DNA from: Agelaius tricolor
Taxonomy: Eukaryota; Chordata; Aves; Passeriformes; Icteridae
Reading direction: 5' to 3'
NCBI GenBank assembly: GCA_023055355.1
Contig: JALJCS010000001.1
Coordinates: 49,109,381 to 49,173,380, forward strand
DNA length: 64,000 nt
A program made the position numbers and the translations under genes. Shown here piece after piece: positions 1 through 12,068 of this stretch. A model generated the notes under the pieces. The model searched no databases. It had not been told where the DNA came from and was given only the letters and a program-made list of their open reading frames with translations. Within the stretch, counting starts at the first letter, position 1; every line of letters begins with the position of its first letter.

Positions 1-3000
1 TTTGATAAAAAATACATTCTGTTCATTATTATTGTATGGCTGAATGAAATCTGCACATCTTCAGAATAAAAATGAACTTTTGTTCCTGCTACCGTACTCA
101 CTATGTCCAAAACCAAGTCACAGGCAACAAGTCATTTATTCTATATGAAAACATCCAAACACTTTTTCCAGCCCACAGTCAAATATGGAGTAAGAAGAAT
201 TCCTGAAGTTTTATTTCCTATGTAACCGCCTGCTTTCCAAGACAGTTCAAGCTGTAGCTCACTACCTATGAGGAAGAGGCCAGGATTTGGTGACTAGAAC
301 AAGCAATTGTGAATCAGGAGCACAGGTTCCACTTGTTGTGGGCTGTCTCAATGACTTTGCTGTCTCTATGTGCAAGATATAATGTGACCACCAATAATTT
401 GTGGAAAAATTATCTTGGGGGAGCATATTTTCCCAGCCAAAATATGTTCAGAAAAAAACAAGGCTTTGCTTTGTTCTCAATTAAAAAGAACTTTTGCAAT
501 TTTCATGAGAGAGAATTGATAGGCTGAAAAATTTCACACAGACCATAATATGTGTTTCATTCAACCTACCACAAATGATCCCATCATGGTAAGTTATTGT
601 TTTTTTATGGTTTCTGTTCCCAGAAAAACAGTTACTATTCTGTTTTCAGACAGAACAGGATATGTGCAATGGTTGCCACTTTACTTCTCACTTTGGTGTC
701 TGTATTCTAGCAGCAGGGAAGCAAGTCCAAGAGGCAGCTAAATACAGTGAAAGAGAGGAGAGATCCCTTACAGGGATCCTATGCACAGAGGATAGAGCTA
801 TCAGAAAGGCAGGAGATGAAACAGGTAACTCAATTTCCTTTGTATGCGAACTATTTGTTTGTCTGGACAGAGCTCCTGTATTTGTAAGGTAAGGCTGAGG
901 AAGGATGAGTATTTTTATATACATTAAGGAAAAGATCTTTCCTTAACGTCCCCCGGAGCATCATGTTGCCACTCTAAAGGAAGCAATGCATTTCTCTAGA
1001 GCTGCAAGTTCTTCCCCCTTTTGGCAAGAGAGGAAGCAGAGCTTTCACAGGAGAAGCTAAAAGGAAAGAATATCTTACAAAATGCAGGTTCTACACCAGA
1101 TTTTGAAACATGCTGATAAACATTTGACATCTTACAGTACTCATGAAGCAGTAAATGAAGTGCACGGGGTTTCAGACTTTGTTTTCAGAATGTCATTAAA
1201 TCGGAAAGGTTTTGCTTCTATTCTTCAAATGGTTTTTATTTCCCCAAGCAAAGAGATTAAATTCATGCAATTACATTTGATGTATTTTTCCCTGAAAAGC
1301 TAGGATACAATTACAGTTACCAGTTGAGACACCCTGCTATTTTCTTTCTGAGCATGGTAAAATCTATGAGACTCTTAGATACTACTGCTTTGTTACATCT
1401 GGTGAATGTTGCTTTTTAATTGGGATTACTGTATTTCTATTCTTCTATATAAAACTAGAGAGAAGAGAATAGAAACACCCATTTGAAAGCTGGGTATTCA
1501 GCAAAAGCTCCTCAAAAATTTGCACTAGAATTCTCTAAGGCATTAACAAGATGGTAACTGCAGCAGTATTTGTATGGAGGGTTTTTCTTTTTATCATTAG
1601 CAAAGTTATTCAAATCACTGATGAAATGTCTTCTCTTGAAATAAAGTTGATATTGAATTTAAAAGGATTTGGGGATTTTAGATTTATTTTTACCAGCATA
1701 TCTTTTACAGATGTCAACTCCATGGCTAAAAGAAACCAGAATGTGAATTCAGCCATCAAGGTGCAGGTTCTCCCTCATTTCAGATATCTAACACCTAAAC
1801 CTTTGAAGATTAGTACCCGTTTTATATATAGTATACACCACCAGTGTCTTCAATTTCCTTGCTGCTTTTGTGAGTATGCCACGTTATTCCCCAGTGTTCT
1901 AGAAGTTCCTTTTGTCTCTTCCTGTGTGTCAGAAGAAGTGGGGAAAGAATTAAATTTACTTTCTTGGTTCTCCATATCATGTTATGTAAGCACATTAGGG
2001 CTTTAAGAGCTTTGTGTCAAAGACTCTGGAACAAGTCTGGCATACACAAATACAACAGTGCCACAGTGAAGCTGAAACATTGTGAGGAGAAATGACTGTA
2101 CTAGTCGCTGACTCACTCATTAGTCAGATGTAGAGCAAGTGTCAGAGTCTCTAAGCACAGGGCAGGAGAAAGGGGACCCAGCAGTGCTGCCAGCCCTATG
2201 CCAAGTCTGAATTCACCACATGACTTGGGAGAAAACAGAAGGAAACTGATCTAACTCCTCCTTCATCTCCCAGTCTACAGACTTTGCTAAACAGATACAA
2301 GAGTCTGAAGTTTGCTCCCCCCTCTGCTCCTTCTGCCTCTTTGCATGGGCATTCAGACTCTCACACAACTATATGACTCCAGGAGCAGCAGCAAGTGACA
2401 ATGCACATAGCTCATGCTTATACTGAGGAAAATGATGAAGATGTGTTGTAGTGTGCCTTTGTCCAGGAGAGTAGACAGTCTCCTTTCTGTGACCCAGAGA
2501 AGCCAAGCAGGGGATGAGAAGACTGTCACCTTCCTAGGGCTGTCCTGCCTGCAAAATCAAGTGAATGTGAGGCCTGGGCATGCCTGATGCCACAGGACAA
2601 TGCAGGGATGAGCAGACAGGCCATGTCTGAGTGAGATATTACGTATTCACCAGCAATTACAGCTGATGTGCAATGCTGCTGCCCCTGTCTGCCTTCAGGA
2701 GAGGCTGGAGGAAGACTGGAGGCCTTTGCAGTAATTGCCAGTATGGCTTTGTCACAACTGCATCAGTGGAGTGGGAAGCTGTGTTGGAGAAAAATATTCC
2801 TCTTCCCCTTCTCCATGAATCTGCATTTCCTACTCTGTCTCTTGTGTTGTTTAGCAGTGAAAGAAAGGACTTGAAGGCAAATATAATGCACCACCTGAGG
2901 GCTATGCTAACAGCACATCTGTCTGCATGCCAGGAGCCCCAGGAGAGTGCTGTCTCTTCCTTCATTAGGCTGCCCCTGGCAAGGTGTAGCTTTCCAACAC

Positions 3001-4890
3001 CACGGGCTTTGCAATCTACACAGATTGTTCCCGTGTGTTTATAACTCCTGTCACTGAGAGCTGAAGAAACTGATCACAGAGTTGAAAAGTTGCAAGATGT
3101 AAGTCCACAAAAGCAAGAGGGAAAGGAGAAAGAAACTAGGTAACAAGCAGAGAAATTCCACAAGTTCATGTACAGGGGGACATGCTGTTAAGTGCAGGTC
3201 TGGAGAAACTGACTTAGAGCAGATGGCTTGACAGAAGCTCATCAGCCTAATAAAGCTTCTGTAAGGGATGACATGGCCTGAAGCCTCTGAGTTTCTTCCC
3301 ATTAGGATAAAGTACCTCATAAGAAATTTTCTTACCAAAAAATATAGGATTTATCACCCTATGAGGATGATATGCTGAGATTCCTTCTTCTCTAAACAAG
3401 CCTGCAAGCTGGCATTTGAAACCCCTTCTGTATACATCCATTGCTATGGACTATTAAAGGTTTGGCAGGACATTTTTGCATTGCTTCCCCTTGTTCCTAG
3501 CTTTCAGTGGAATGATCTTGATGAAATAGCTCTGCAGCAAGGACTAGTTTTTAATGAAATAGAAATAGAAGGATCTACAAAGTATAGCTCAGTGCAACGT
3601 GAAAAAACTCAGCCCACTTCAAAGAATAATAAAAAAAAAGATTCATAGTTGTGATGTTTGTGTGTGCACTTCAATGAAATCAGCTTGAGAAGTACAATTC
3701 ACAGAATGTTCAACAGTGAAGCAAGATAACAAAAACCTACCAAAAATGCTAAGTTTTGAAGTTATTGTTTGCCTCATTTTGGCTATTATCTTAATTCCTG
3801 TTGTTTGGAATTAATACACTGGGAAACAACAAAAGAAAATAATTGCCCCTATTTAAAAGAAATCACTTCCTGTATCTTATACTCCCAAGTAAGCAGCAGT
3901 ACAAATGGTTTGAAAAGAAGCATGACTTTGTATTGATGTGCCATCATTTCCGTGGCTGCAGTCATGTGCCAAACCAGAAGTATACTTAAAATGCCATAAT
4001 GAAATAAAGTTATGGACATTCATTTTTATGCACACTCTAATAAAAATGTTTGGAATCAACTCCATCATGAAGCAAGTACGCTGTAAAAATATTTCATCTA
4101 GTTGCAGATCATAAAAATAATCAATATTCAGCATTCTAGCTTATGGAAGTTCATCCCTGATTAAAATATTGTGATCACATGTTGGAAGGCTCATGGAACT
4201 GACCAGGAAATCACATGGAAATACAGTGGCTTATGATGGTCAAATACTCAAACATGATACTCAAGGCTTTAAACTGGAAATCAATAAAATATTGATTCTG
4301 AACTTGGGATTCCATCAAGTCAGAAGCAGTTTAGGCTTAAAAGAAATCTACACTAATTCAGATAGTTAGGACATAACATTAAATTACATATACATTCTAG
4401 AAAAAAAAAAAAAAAACAACATAGAAGAGAATGTGATGTGATTACAGCATCTTTTTTTTGAAACAGAGAGCAATTACTATGAGAGCTTGACAAATAATTA
4501 TTATGATTGTTTTCCTCAAATGCTGGACTGTGTACAGTCTGCCTGTAAAATGACCACAATATGTTCTTTTACTTATTTGAAATTATTATTCACCTTCTGC
4601 AGAAACATATTATTTCTCAGTTCCTATTTTAATTGGAAATTAATATCTCATCCTATAATCAGGAATAAAATATGCCAGATGATCTTTTTCTTTGATTGAA
4701 TGGTTTGTATATGTAATCAACAAAGATGCTGATTTCAAATTCTAATATAGCATTTGATATCCATCTTGTTATTTCATTAACTGGCTAAAATTTAATGCCA
4801 ACAAAGGCATTTGAACAGTCAGGCTCAGCCTTTGCATTTAAAGGACATAGGCAGCAGCACAGTTACTTTAATGGAAGATTCGCAAGCAGT
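1..4890. other. Intronic DNA (GRM1 intron after the exon), no gene seen
   Basis: AT-rich sequence with scattered short ORFs, none with a recognisable domain. A run of 16 A lies at 4401-4416. No LINE, LTR or RNA gene was recognised. The assignment to the GRM1 intron is inferred from the exon at 17.7 kb. Confidence 0.6.
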
Positions 4891-4982
4891 GGAATGGAAT
4901 GGAATGGAATGGCATGGCATGGCATGGAATGGAATGGAATGGAATGGAATGGAATGGAATGGAATGGAATGGAATGGAATGG
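4891..4982 (+). repeat. (GGAAT)n pentanucleotide array, 18 units
   Basis: Eighteen uninterrupted pentamers occupy 4891-4980, followed by GG. Units 1-4 and 8-18 are GGAAT; units 5-7 are GGCAT. The array has no stop codon in the plus frames and creates false ORFs rich in Met-Glu-Trp-Asn-Gly. The pentamer is the same as the core of human satellites II and III, but here it is a short dispersed microsatellite. Confidence 0.97.
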
Positions 4983-5222
4983 CTTTTGATCTGTCTCAGC
5001 CTGTTCAGAGGCTGTATTCTCATCTGGAGTCATGGGTTTTGTTGGGTGGTTGTTTTGGGGTGGTGGTATACTTATTATTTTCTCTTATTTTCTTCTGTCC
5101 CCTTTCTTGGGAATATGAAAGCAGATGATTTAATTTGTTGCTATTACTGTGTGTCACATAGCTACCTCTGTCAGTTAGAGCTCAACAATAAACTATCTCT
5201 GAGCCTCTCTCAAACTCTGCAG

Positions 5223-5313
5223 GGTCCCACAAATGTCCATGGCCTCAGGCCTCAGGCACCAAGGCCCCACAAGACCACAAGGTCCCACAAATGCCCAAGG
5301 CCTCAGGCACCAA
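5223..5313 (+). repeat. Imperfect tandem duplication, 58-bp period
   Basis: GGTCCCACAAATG starts at 5223 and again at 5281, each followed by a CC(A/C)(T/A)GGCCTCAGGC-like stretch and CAGGCACCAA. The copies differ by small changes, including an internal doubling of CCTCAGG in the first copy. It is richer in G+C than its surroundings. No coding function is apparent. Confidence 0.75.
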
Positions 5314-8300
5314 TTTAATCCTAATATTATTTAATCTAGTTATTATCACAGAGACCTTGGATCTGCCTTCATCTTTTGCTTTCTTCACAGCCTTCTCCCA
5401 GTGCCATGTGGATCCTGACCAAGATTCCCTAAGAACAGGATCCCACAGACACCATTTTCTACATGACCTGAACTCCTGGGGAGAAACAATTAAAAGAAAG
5501 AAATCCCAATCATGAGTCTTCCCCTCTCCCTTAGGTAGCTATATAACCTTGCTGCCTTACTCGCATGCTCAATTAAAGACATATTTAGAACTACTATTCT
5601 TAGCAGATCAGTTATTTGGAACAAGCCTAGCAGATAATAAGTTGCTGCTATTCTTACATGAGACAGGAATGAACACACTTAAAATCAAATTCATTTACAA
5701 ATGTAAAAGAATGTGTACAGATTTTTATGCTATTTGGCTAGTTTTAATCAAGTTTTCACTCTTAATAAAAAGAAAAAAAAATTGAGTCAAATACTCTTGT
5801 AGATGTTCCATTGTAACACACTACAATAGAAAAATAGAAAGTTCAGGAAATAGGACTGATTATATTTCAGGTGTCATGCTTTTTATATGAAGCCTGAGAC
5901 CTTATCTGAAAGAAGGAGATGGAACTCAGTAATTGTACTGCAGCTTTCAGAACATTATCCACCATGCAATACTTAATTTAAGAACCTGAATTCAGGCACC
6001 TAATTAATTGACTTGATTAATGCCTGAACTTCTCTAGCTGCTGTTGACTTTCATAGAAATTATGGGAGAACAGTACCCCTAAAAATCAGGCCAATTTTTC
6101 TAGGTCTCAGAACATGCACTTGAGGAGCCTAATTTTGAGCATCTTCATCAGAAAATGCTGGTTCAGAGCTGAAAATAAGCAACTTTCATATGAACCACAG
6201 AATGTATTACCCCCAAATGGGGCAAAGGAATTTACAAGAAAACTATTCTCAGTATATGTTAAATATATGGCACCAGTACAAAACCCAAAACAAAAGTCAG
6301 GGTCATTAGATTGGAAAGTGGAAAAATATGATGATTGTAATAAAATACACATATTCATCTCTGCCCTATGTGGCATGGAGACAGAAAATGGAACAAATCA
6401 CAAAATCTATTCCCTCCATTGATATAGATTTGTAAATGTCTAAGTAGTGCCAGTTGTGGTCAGTGTATGGGCATGAGATTCTGAGGACTTCAAAAGTGTG
6501 AGTCAAAATCTCATGTTAATAGACCAAGTACTCCCCTTATGGTAGGACACAGACTAGCTGGCATAATTGATCTTTTCCTATCTTAAATTCCAGTGGTTCT
6601 GCATAAGTACAAAGAGTAGCCAGGAAAGATACCCTCTATTTACTGTGGATATCTTTAAATCACTATTGATTTTAGAAGGGCTTCAGAATTCATGTCTGTA
6701 CTACCCATCAGCCAGTACTACTGGTTTTTTCTTTCTTTTAATGTTTTTTTATTATTATTCTTAGAGTACAAACCTTCTTCCTCAGTTCTGTTTTTAATGC
6801 TAAGGTGCTATTAAAACCACCAGCATTAGCTGTCAGAATACAAATGAACACAAACACCAATGTGCTTTACTTCCGCAGAAATATAGCTTACTCCAAATTT
6901 CTCCTTTGCCAAGTTTGCTGTTGCTTTTGGGTTTTGTTTTGTCTTTAATAGTCCATATCCTCACAAAGACAGCCTCTGTGTGAAGGGCTGGATCCTGGAG
7001 CCACATGAATATCCAATATGCAAGGACCAGGCTACACAGCAGTCCTGCAAACATGCAGATCCTTACAGAAAAGCCCCTGGCTTCCCAGGACCAAAGCCAG
7101 ATGATGCAGCTGCTCTGGAGCTGCAAAGTGGTCTTGGCCACCCTAACCAGCTGGGCTATGTTATAAATTAGCAGAGTACACTCACAGTTTTTGGTGAAAT
7201 TAAGCATCGTTTTGAAATGATTGTTAGGAGCATCCATGGGTTCCCTTTAAACCTTGCAAAATGTAATCATTTAATCACAAATACACAGATCACAAAGACC
7301 TACTTTATTTTCCCTTCACCCAGACACCTGCCCAGGGCTGTGTTCAGTAACACAGAAATGATCCTTCTTAAAGCTAAACTATGATTAGGAGTTTCTGAAA
7401 AATGTCTGCAGAAGGACAATGCATCAATGACTAGCAGCAAAGTAGAGCTAAGCAAATCAGAAGATAAAATAAGTGGCCCTAATCTGTAGTCACATGTCGA
7501 ATTCAACAGAAAAACAGAAGCAGAATTCTTTCTGATTTGAAAGAATTTTAAAAGCATCCATTTTAGCCCGCCTCTTGTTTTCCTGGGTGTAGCCAAATGT
7601 GACACTGCAGAAAACACTCAGGTACTTGGGATCTCACAAGAAAACAGGCCCTGTAGTATGAATTTTTAGACAAAATAAGCCTAGAAAAAGCTGAAGATTA
7701 AGCTGGCCTCTGCAGAAAGTGAAGAGTTCACTGCCTAGCATGATATGTACAGTGCTACTGCTTCGAAGAAAACAGCTCTGCTTTCTCATTCCTACAGAGC
7801 TGAGCCTGAATCCAGAGCTAAATGGAAGCTTTGAACTTGTGGGTTCCTCCAAAGCTACTTTCTACTGTATGAATCTCAAAAATCTCAGCTGGAGGAAACA
7901 TTTTGACATCATCTGGTCTAGTGCCTTGCTGTGCTACAGTGGATTTCTGGCTCAGCCAGCAATGCAGTGTCAAGGCAGTATCTTATCATTTTTCCCTAAC
8001 TCTGTCCACACAAGCAGACTTCTGCACTTCCCCAGACATCCCAGGATGAATGGGAAAACAGAGATTTATTCTAGCAGCACTGCTTTTCAGACCACACACC
8101 TTCCATCAGATTATTCTCCCTGTGGATACCAACACAGCATATTCTGAATAGGAAATTCTGTGGTTTTCATGGTTTAGATTTTACCACTCAGGCTCATAAT
8201 TTATTGTTCTTTATGCCACTACTTGCCCACAATCTTTTAAGAGGCACCCATTTATTTTAAGAACACTACTGACTATTTTTCAGAAAATATCCTTGTGTGC

Positions 8301-11300
8301 AAAGAGTATCTCTAATCTGCAGCTAGACAGGTGTGAGTATGTGGGACTGTGCCTACGTGTGTTAGCCTCCACTGCTTCTCCTTTGCACCTGTATTTATGG
8401 GGTAACGCGGCCAGTAATGACAACCTGTAAAATTGCAAGCTGAGTTTAAAACTTTCCACCTACAGGTAAATGAGAAAATGGAAGATATAATCTAATAAAA
8501 GACATGGAGGGCTGACAGAAAGCAGCTTGCTTTGTATTCAGATCAGTTACTTGTGCTATTTCATCTGACTGACTTCCTGGTTTGGTTAAAAGTTTATATC
8601 TCTGCTAATTGTTCTGATGCACAACCTGCACAAACAATTGATTTCTAGGAACAAGTCAATTTTTAATTGTGTGCTTTTGTCCTCACTGTGCTCCTGATAA
8701 AAGTTTAAATCATCTATGGCAATCTGAGCAGTCAGGAGTGGCCCTGTCTCTCTCTAGGCACAGGAGACCAAAGCCCTAAGGAGGCACAAGGGAGCATGAT
8801 TCAGGTATCCTCTTCCTTAGTAGCACCATCAGTTTATCCATATAATGGAGAAGGCTCAGTGTTACACGCCCACATGAGGACTTTTTAATCCCAGAAATGC
8901 AAACTTTTACTGTTAAAATTCAGAATGGAAAATGTAGGTCTAGATTCTGAAAACTTTTGTCATATGCTGCTGTAATATGCATGGTTCTGTAAACTGTCTT
9001 CTATGCTGTTTACAAAGGCACATGTATATTGTGCCTCTCCTTTATTTCACGATGATGTCATTTTTTTGTTATGGGTCCCAAAAGAAGAAAGATATTTATT
9101 TTTATTGGATACTTGTAGACAGCCTGGTTTAAAAGTGTTTTTGGAAATAGAAAATGTAAGAAAAATATAACTGCTTTTTTTTCCAAACATGGACACAAAA
9201 ATGGAGAACCAAATGAACAAAAACCTGGCCGTTATCTCTTTTCTGACTAATTCACATGATTTATCACAGTAAGCACATTATTAATCCTCCTCATCTTTAA
9301 TCCTTAAAAGCTGCCTGTAACATTGGGAAACAAAATGAAACTACAACTCTCCTGTCTTATCTGTTGTAAAAAAGACTTGACTAAGAAAAGTAGCAACTAG
9401 AATATTTTCAGACAAGTTGTCCCCAGTAGGCTTTGTTCTAGGTGCCAATGAAATTGCTATCAGTTTTGATCACTCCTGGGATCACTAGGATGTTCTGCCT
9501 CATACTGAGGAAAAAAGAGTGTGATACACAACCTAAATATGTAATGAGAATGCAAAGCAGAGGTGAGCATGGACAAGTCACAGGATACTTGATGTAAAAT
9601 ATATTTTGAAGAAATTATGGCATGTCAATAACTTGATTCCTTCTTCAAGAGCTTAAAAATATGTCTCCTATACACAACAAAGTTGATTTACCAGCAGTGG
9701 CTGACTTGGAAGAGTGTACACCAGGCTGTTATCTTATAATTACTTTTTCTGAATTATTGTAGTGGCAGTAATTCCTACTGTAGGTGCTTCTGCTGATGAA
9801 GAATCTCATGGGAGAGGTGCTCCGTGGGGGAGCCCAGCAGATGTTGAGATAAAAAGAATGTTCTTAGAGAAACACCTGCACACTTGTCTGACACAGCAGG
9901 ATGAGCCCTAATATAGTCTGCTGGATCTAATTTGTTCATCTCTGGAAACAACTCAGATCAGCTCTCACTGGAAATGCATTCTCTCCTTCAGAAAAGTGTA
10001 GAAAAATCAAGTAGACATCTGGAGTGCATTGTCCACTGAGATGAGAAAAGGAGAACCTCATGTCATCTCATATAGATTTATTAAAAGTAGGGTGGGTCTT
10101 GAGAAAAAAGTTCTTGATTAAGAGAAGCTCTGAACTCCATTACTGGTGGCCTGGATATAATCCAGATACATTGGCCAAGTACAACTGTGTCTCAGGATGG
10201 GAATAGGCAGCCATCAGTCTTCTGTCTCCCCATCTGGTGCAATAAATGCAATCAAGGAGAACATCTCAAACAAAACAGAAAAACAAACATCATGACATGA
10301 GTAGGGGTCCTGTAGATCTTCTAAAAAATGTGTTATTATCCTTGTCCTTTTTCAGCCAAAATCATTGGGAGGGGCTGTAGCCAAGACTGTAATGTTATTT
10401 GATACCATCTTACATCATTGCCAAGGTGAGGGGAAGCAACTTTCTCTTCTGTTCCCCTCCCATGGGAGAAAAGGTGGTGTGGTGGGGAAGAGTTGGTTGG
10501 TATTTGTTGCAGTTTTTCATGTAAATCATCTCTTTGTTCCTTTGTCTTATACCTTCCATTGCTATCATTGTACTGCTGTTGTTCGCTTTCTTATTTCATT
10601 TTTGTTTCCAGTAAATTTTTTCTTATCTTGAACCATGACTTTCACCTTTTGTCCTCTAATTCTCAACTCCATTCCTGGACCAAGAAGGGGAAGGGGTGAA
10701 TAAGTGAGTGGCATCTGGTTTGGGAGAGTCTTGGTGGGGGCACTGAACTGGGGAGTACCATTTTTAAACCACAGATATCCTATGTCAGGAAAAAACCCAA
10801 AACTTTTCACTAAAATTATAAGAACTGTGAGTATGGATAGGATAAAACTAGTTACTTTTTAATGAGTAGGTGATAATGGTGGCAAACACTTAGGGATGCT
10901 TTTCAGAGAAATCTTAACTAGAGGCTAACAACCCCACCTGACTTCAGAACCAATTGTTGAAATGATTGGATAATATTCCACTATATAAATATTAGATATT
11001 TATATAAATATAAATATAGATATAAATACACTATTTGAGCTGGTATGTCCATGTAACACTGCACTGCTTTTTGTATTGCTGTGTGGGTCACTAATACCTA
11101 AACCACCTCTGCCCTGTGTTCCACATCTCTTTCAGATTATGGCCATACCAAATGTAGCCCAAGGTCTTTACAGTCACAAAATAATCTATATTCACTGACA
11201 TTTACATCTCAAGAAGTATGACTCGGTTTTATTCGTACCAAAGCATAAATTCCTCTTCTAGAATATTTAGCCTTCTTCCCAAGCTTCTTCTGCTATCATT

Positions 11301-11561
11301 ATGTTCTGCGCATGATTTAATATGTTATGACAATTTGTGGTGGTCTTTCAGAACTGGCCAGGTGTGGTGAAAGTTTATGTCTGCTGCAGAGAGGAGATGG
11401 GAAAAGATACACCTTCTTAGGTCCAATTTTGACACAAGAATAAGGTGGACATAAAGATTTGTGGCAGGAGTGATGGCAAGCAGCATCCTGTAAGCAGGAT
11501 GGTAACAACAGCCAACCAGTGACTGAGGCATGTGATTATCTAACCACTACCACCATCCTTA
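5314..11561. other. Intronic DNA, no gene seen
   Basis: Unique-looking AT-rich intron. The longest chance ORF (142 codons, 7719-8147 plus) has no recognisable motif and a composition like the flanks. An AT-rich patch with TATAAATA-like steps lies at 10978-11030. No LINE, LTR or RNA gene was identified. Confidence 0.55.
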
Positions 11562-12068
11562 ACTTGGCACTCATCAGGCTGCACCTAGAACCCTGCATGT
11601 GGTTTGTGAATCCCTAGTACAGAAAGACACTGTTAACCTGGAGTACCTGCAGCAGAGAGCCATCAGGATGACCTGGAGCTGCAATCCTTGCCTTTGAGGG
11701 CAGGCTGAAGGGTCTGGGCTTGTTCAGCCTGAAGAAGAGATGGCTGCAGGGGAACCTTACAACAGCACCTCATACACATGGAGTGGTTGTGAAGAAGAGA
11801 GGGGCAGGTTTTTCATATTGAGGCCTGGTGGAAGAATAAGAGATGATAGGCATATCTTGAAACGAGAGAGGTTTAGACTCTTTCTTTAGATATGAGGCCA
11901 AACTTTTTCACAGTCAAGTAGTGGAACAGGTTGCCCAGACACACTGCCAACTGGAGGTTTTCAAGGCCTGATCAACCTGGTCTGTACTGATGACTTACCA
12001 TGCTTTTACAGGGAGTCGGACTACAGTCTTCCTGAACTACCTTCTACACTGAGTGATCCTATGATCCT
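11562..12068 (+). mobile_element. CR1 LINE, 3' fragment, plus strand
   Basis: Diverged homology runs in order through the last part of bird CR1: the GGCTGCACCTAGAACCCTG-like segment, CTGCAGCAGAGAGCCATCAG, the GGGCTTGTTCAGCCTGAAGA segment (CR1: tgttcagcctggagaaga), GTGGAACAGGTTGCCCAGAC, then GAGGTTTTCAAGGCCTG. It ends at GATCCTATGATCCTT, a decayed form of the short 3' terminal repeat typical of CR1. The reading frame is disrupted; this is a dead, 5'-truncated copy. Its insertion target duplication was not identified. Confidence 0.85.

Noticed and set aside
1551..2006. 151-codon plus-strand ORF
   Set aside because: No domain, signal peptide or motif was recognised; the composition matches the surrounding intron, and an ORF of this length is expected by chance in 64 kb.
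4795..5318. Overlapping plus-strand ORFs with Met-Glu-Trp-Asn-Gly repeats
   Set aside because: Produced by the GGAAT microsatellite, which lacks stop codons in these frames; not a repeat protein.
7719..8147. 142-codon plus-strand ORF
   Set aside because: No recognisable protein family, no convincing splice sites in frame, and a base composition like the flanks.
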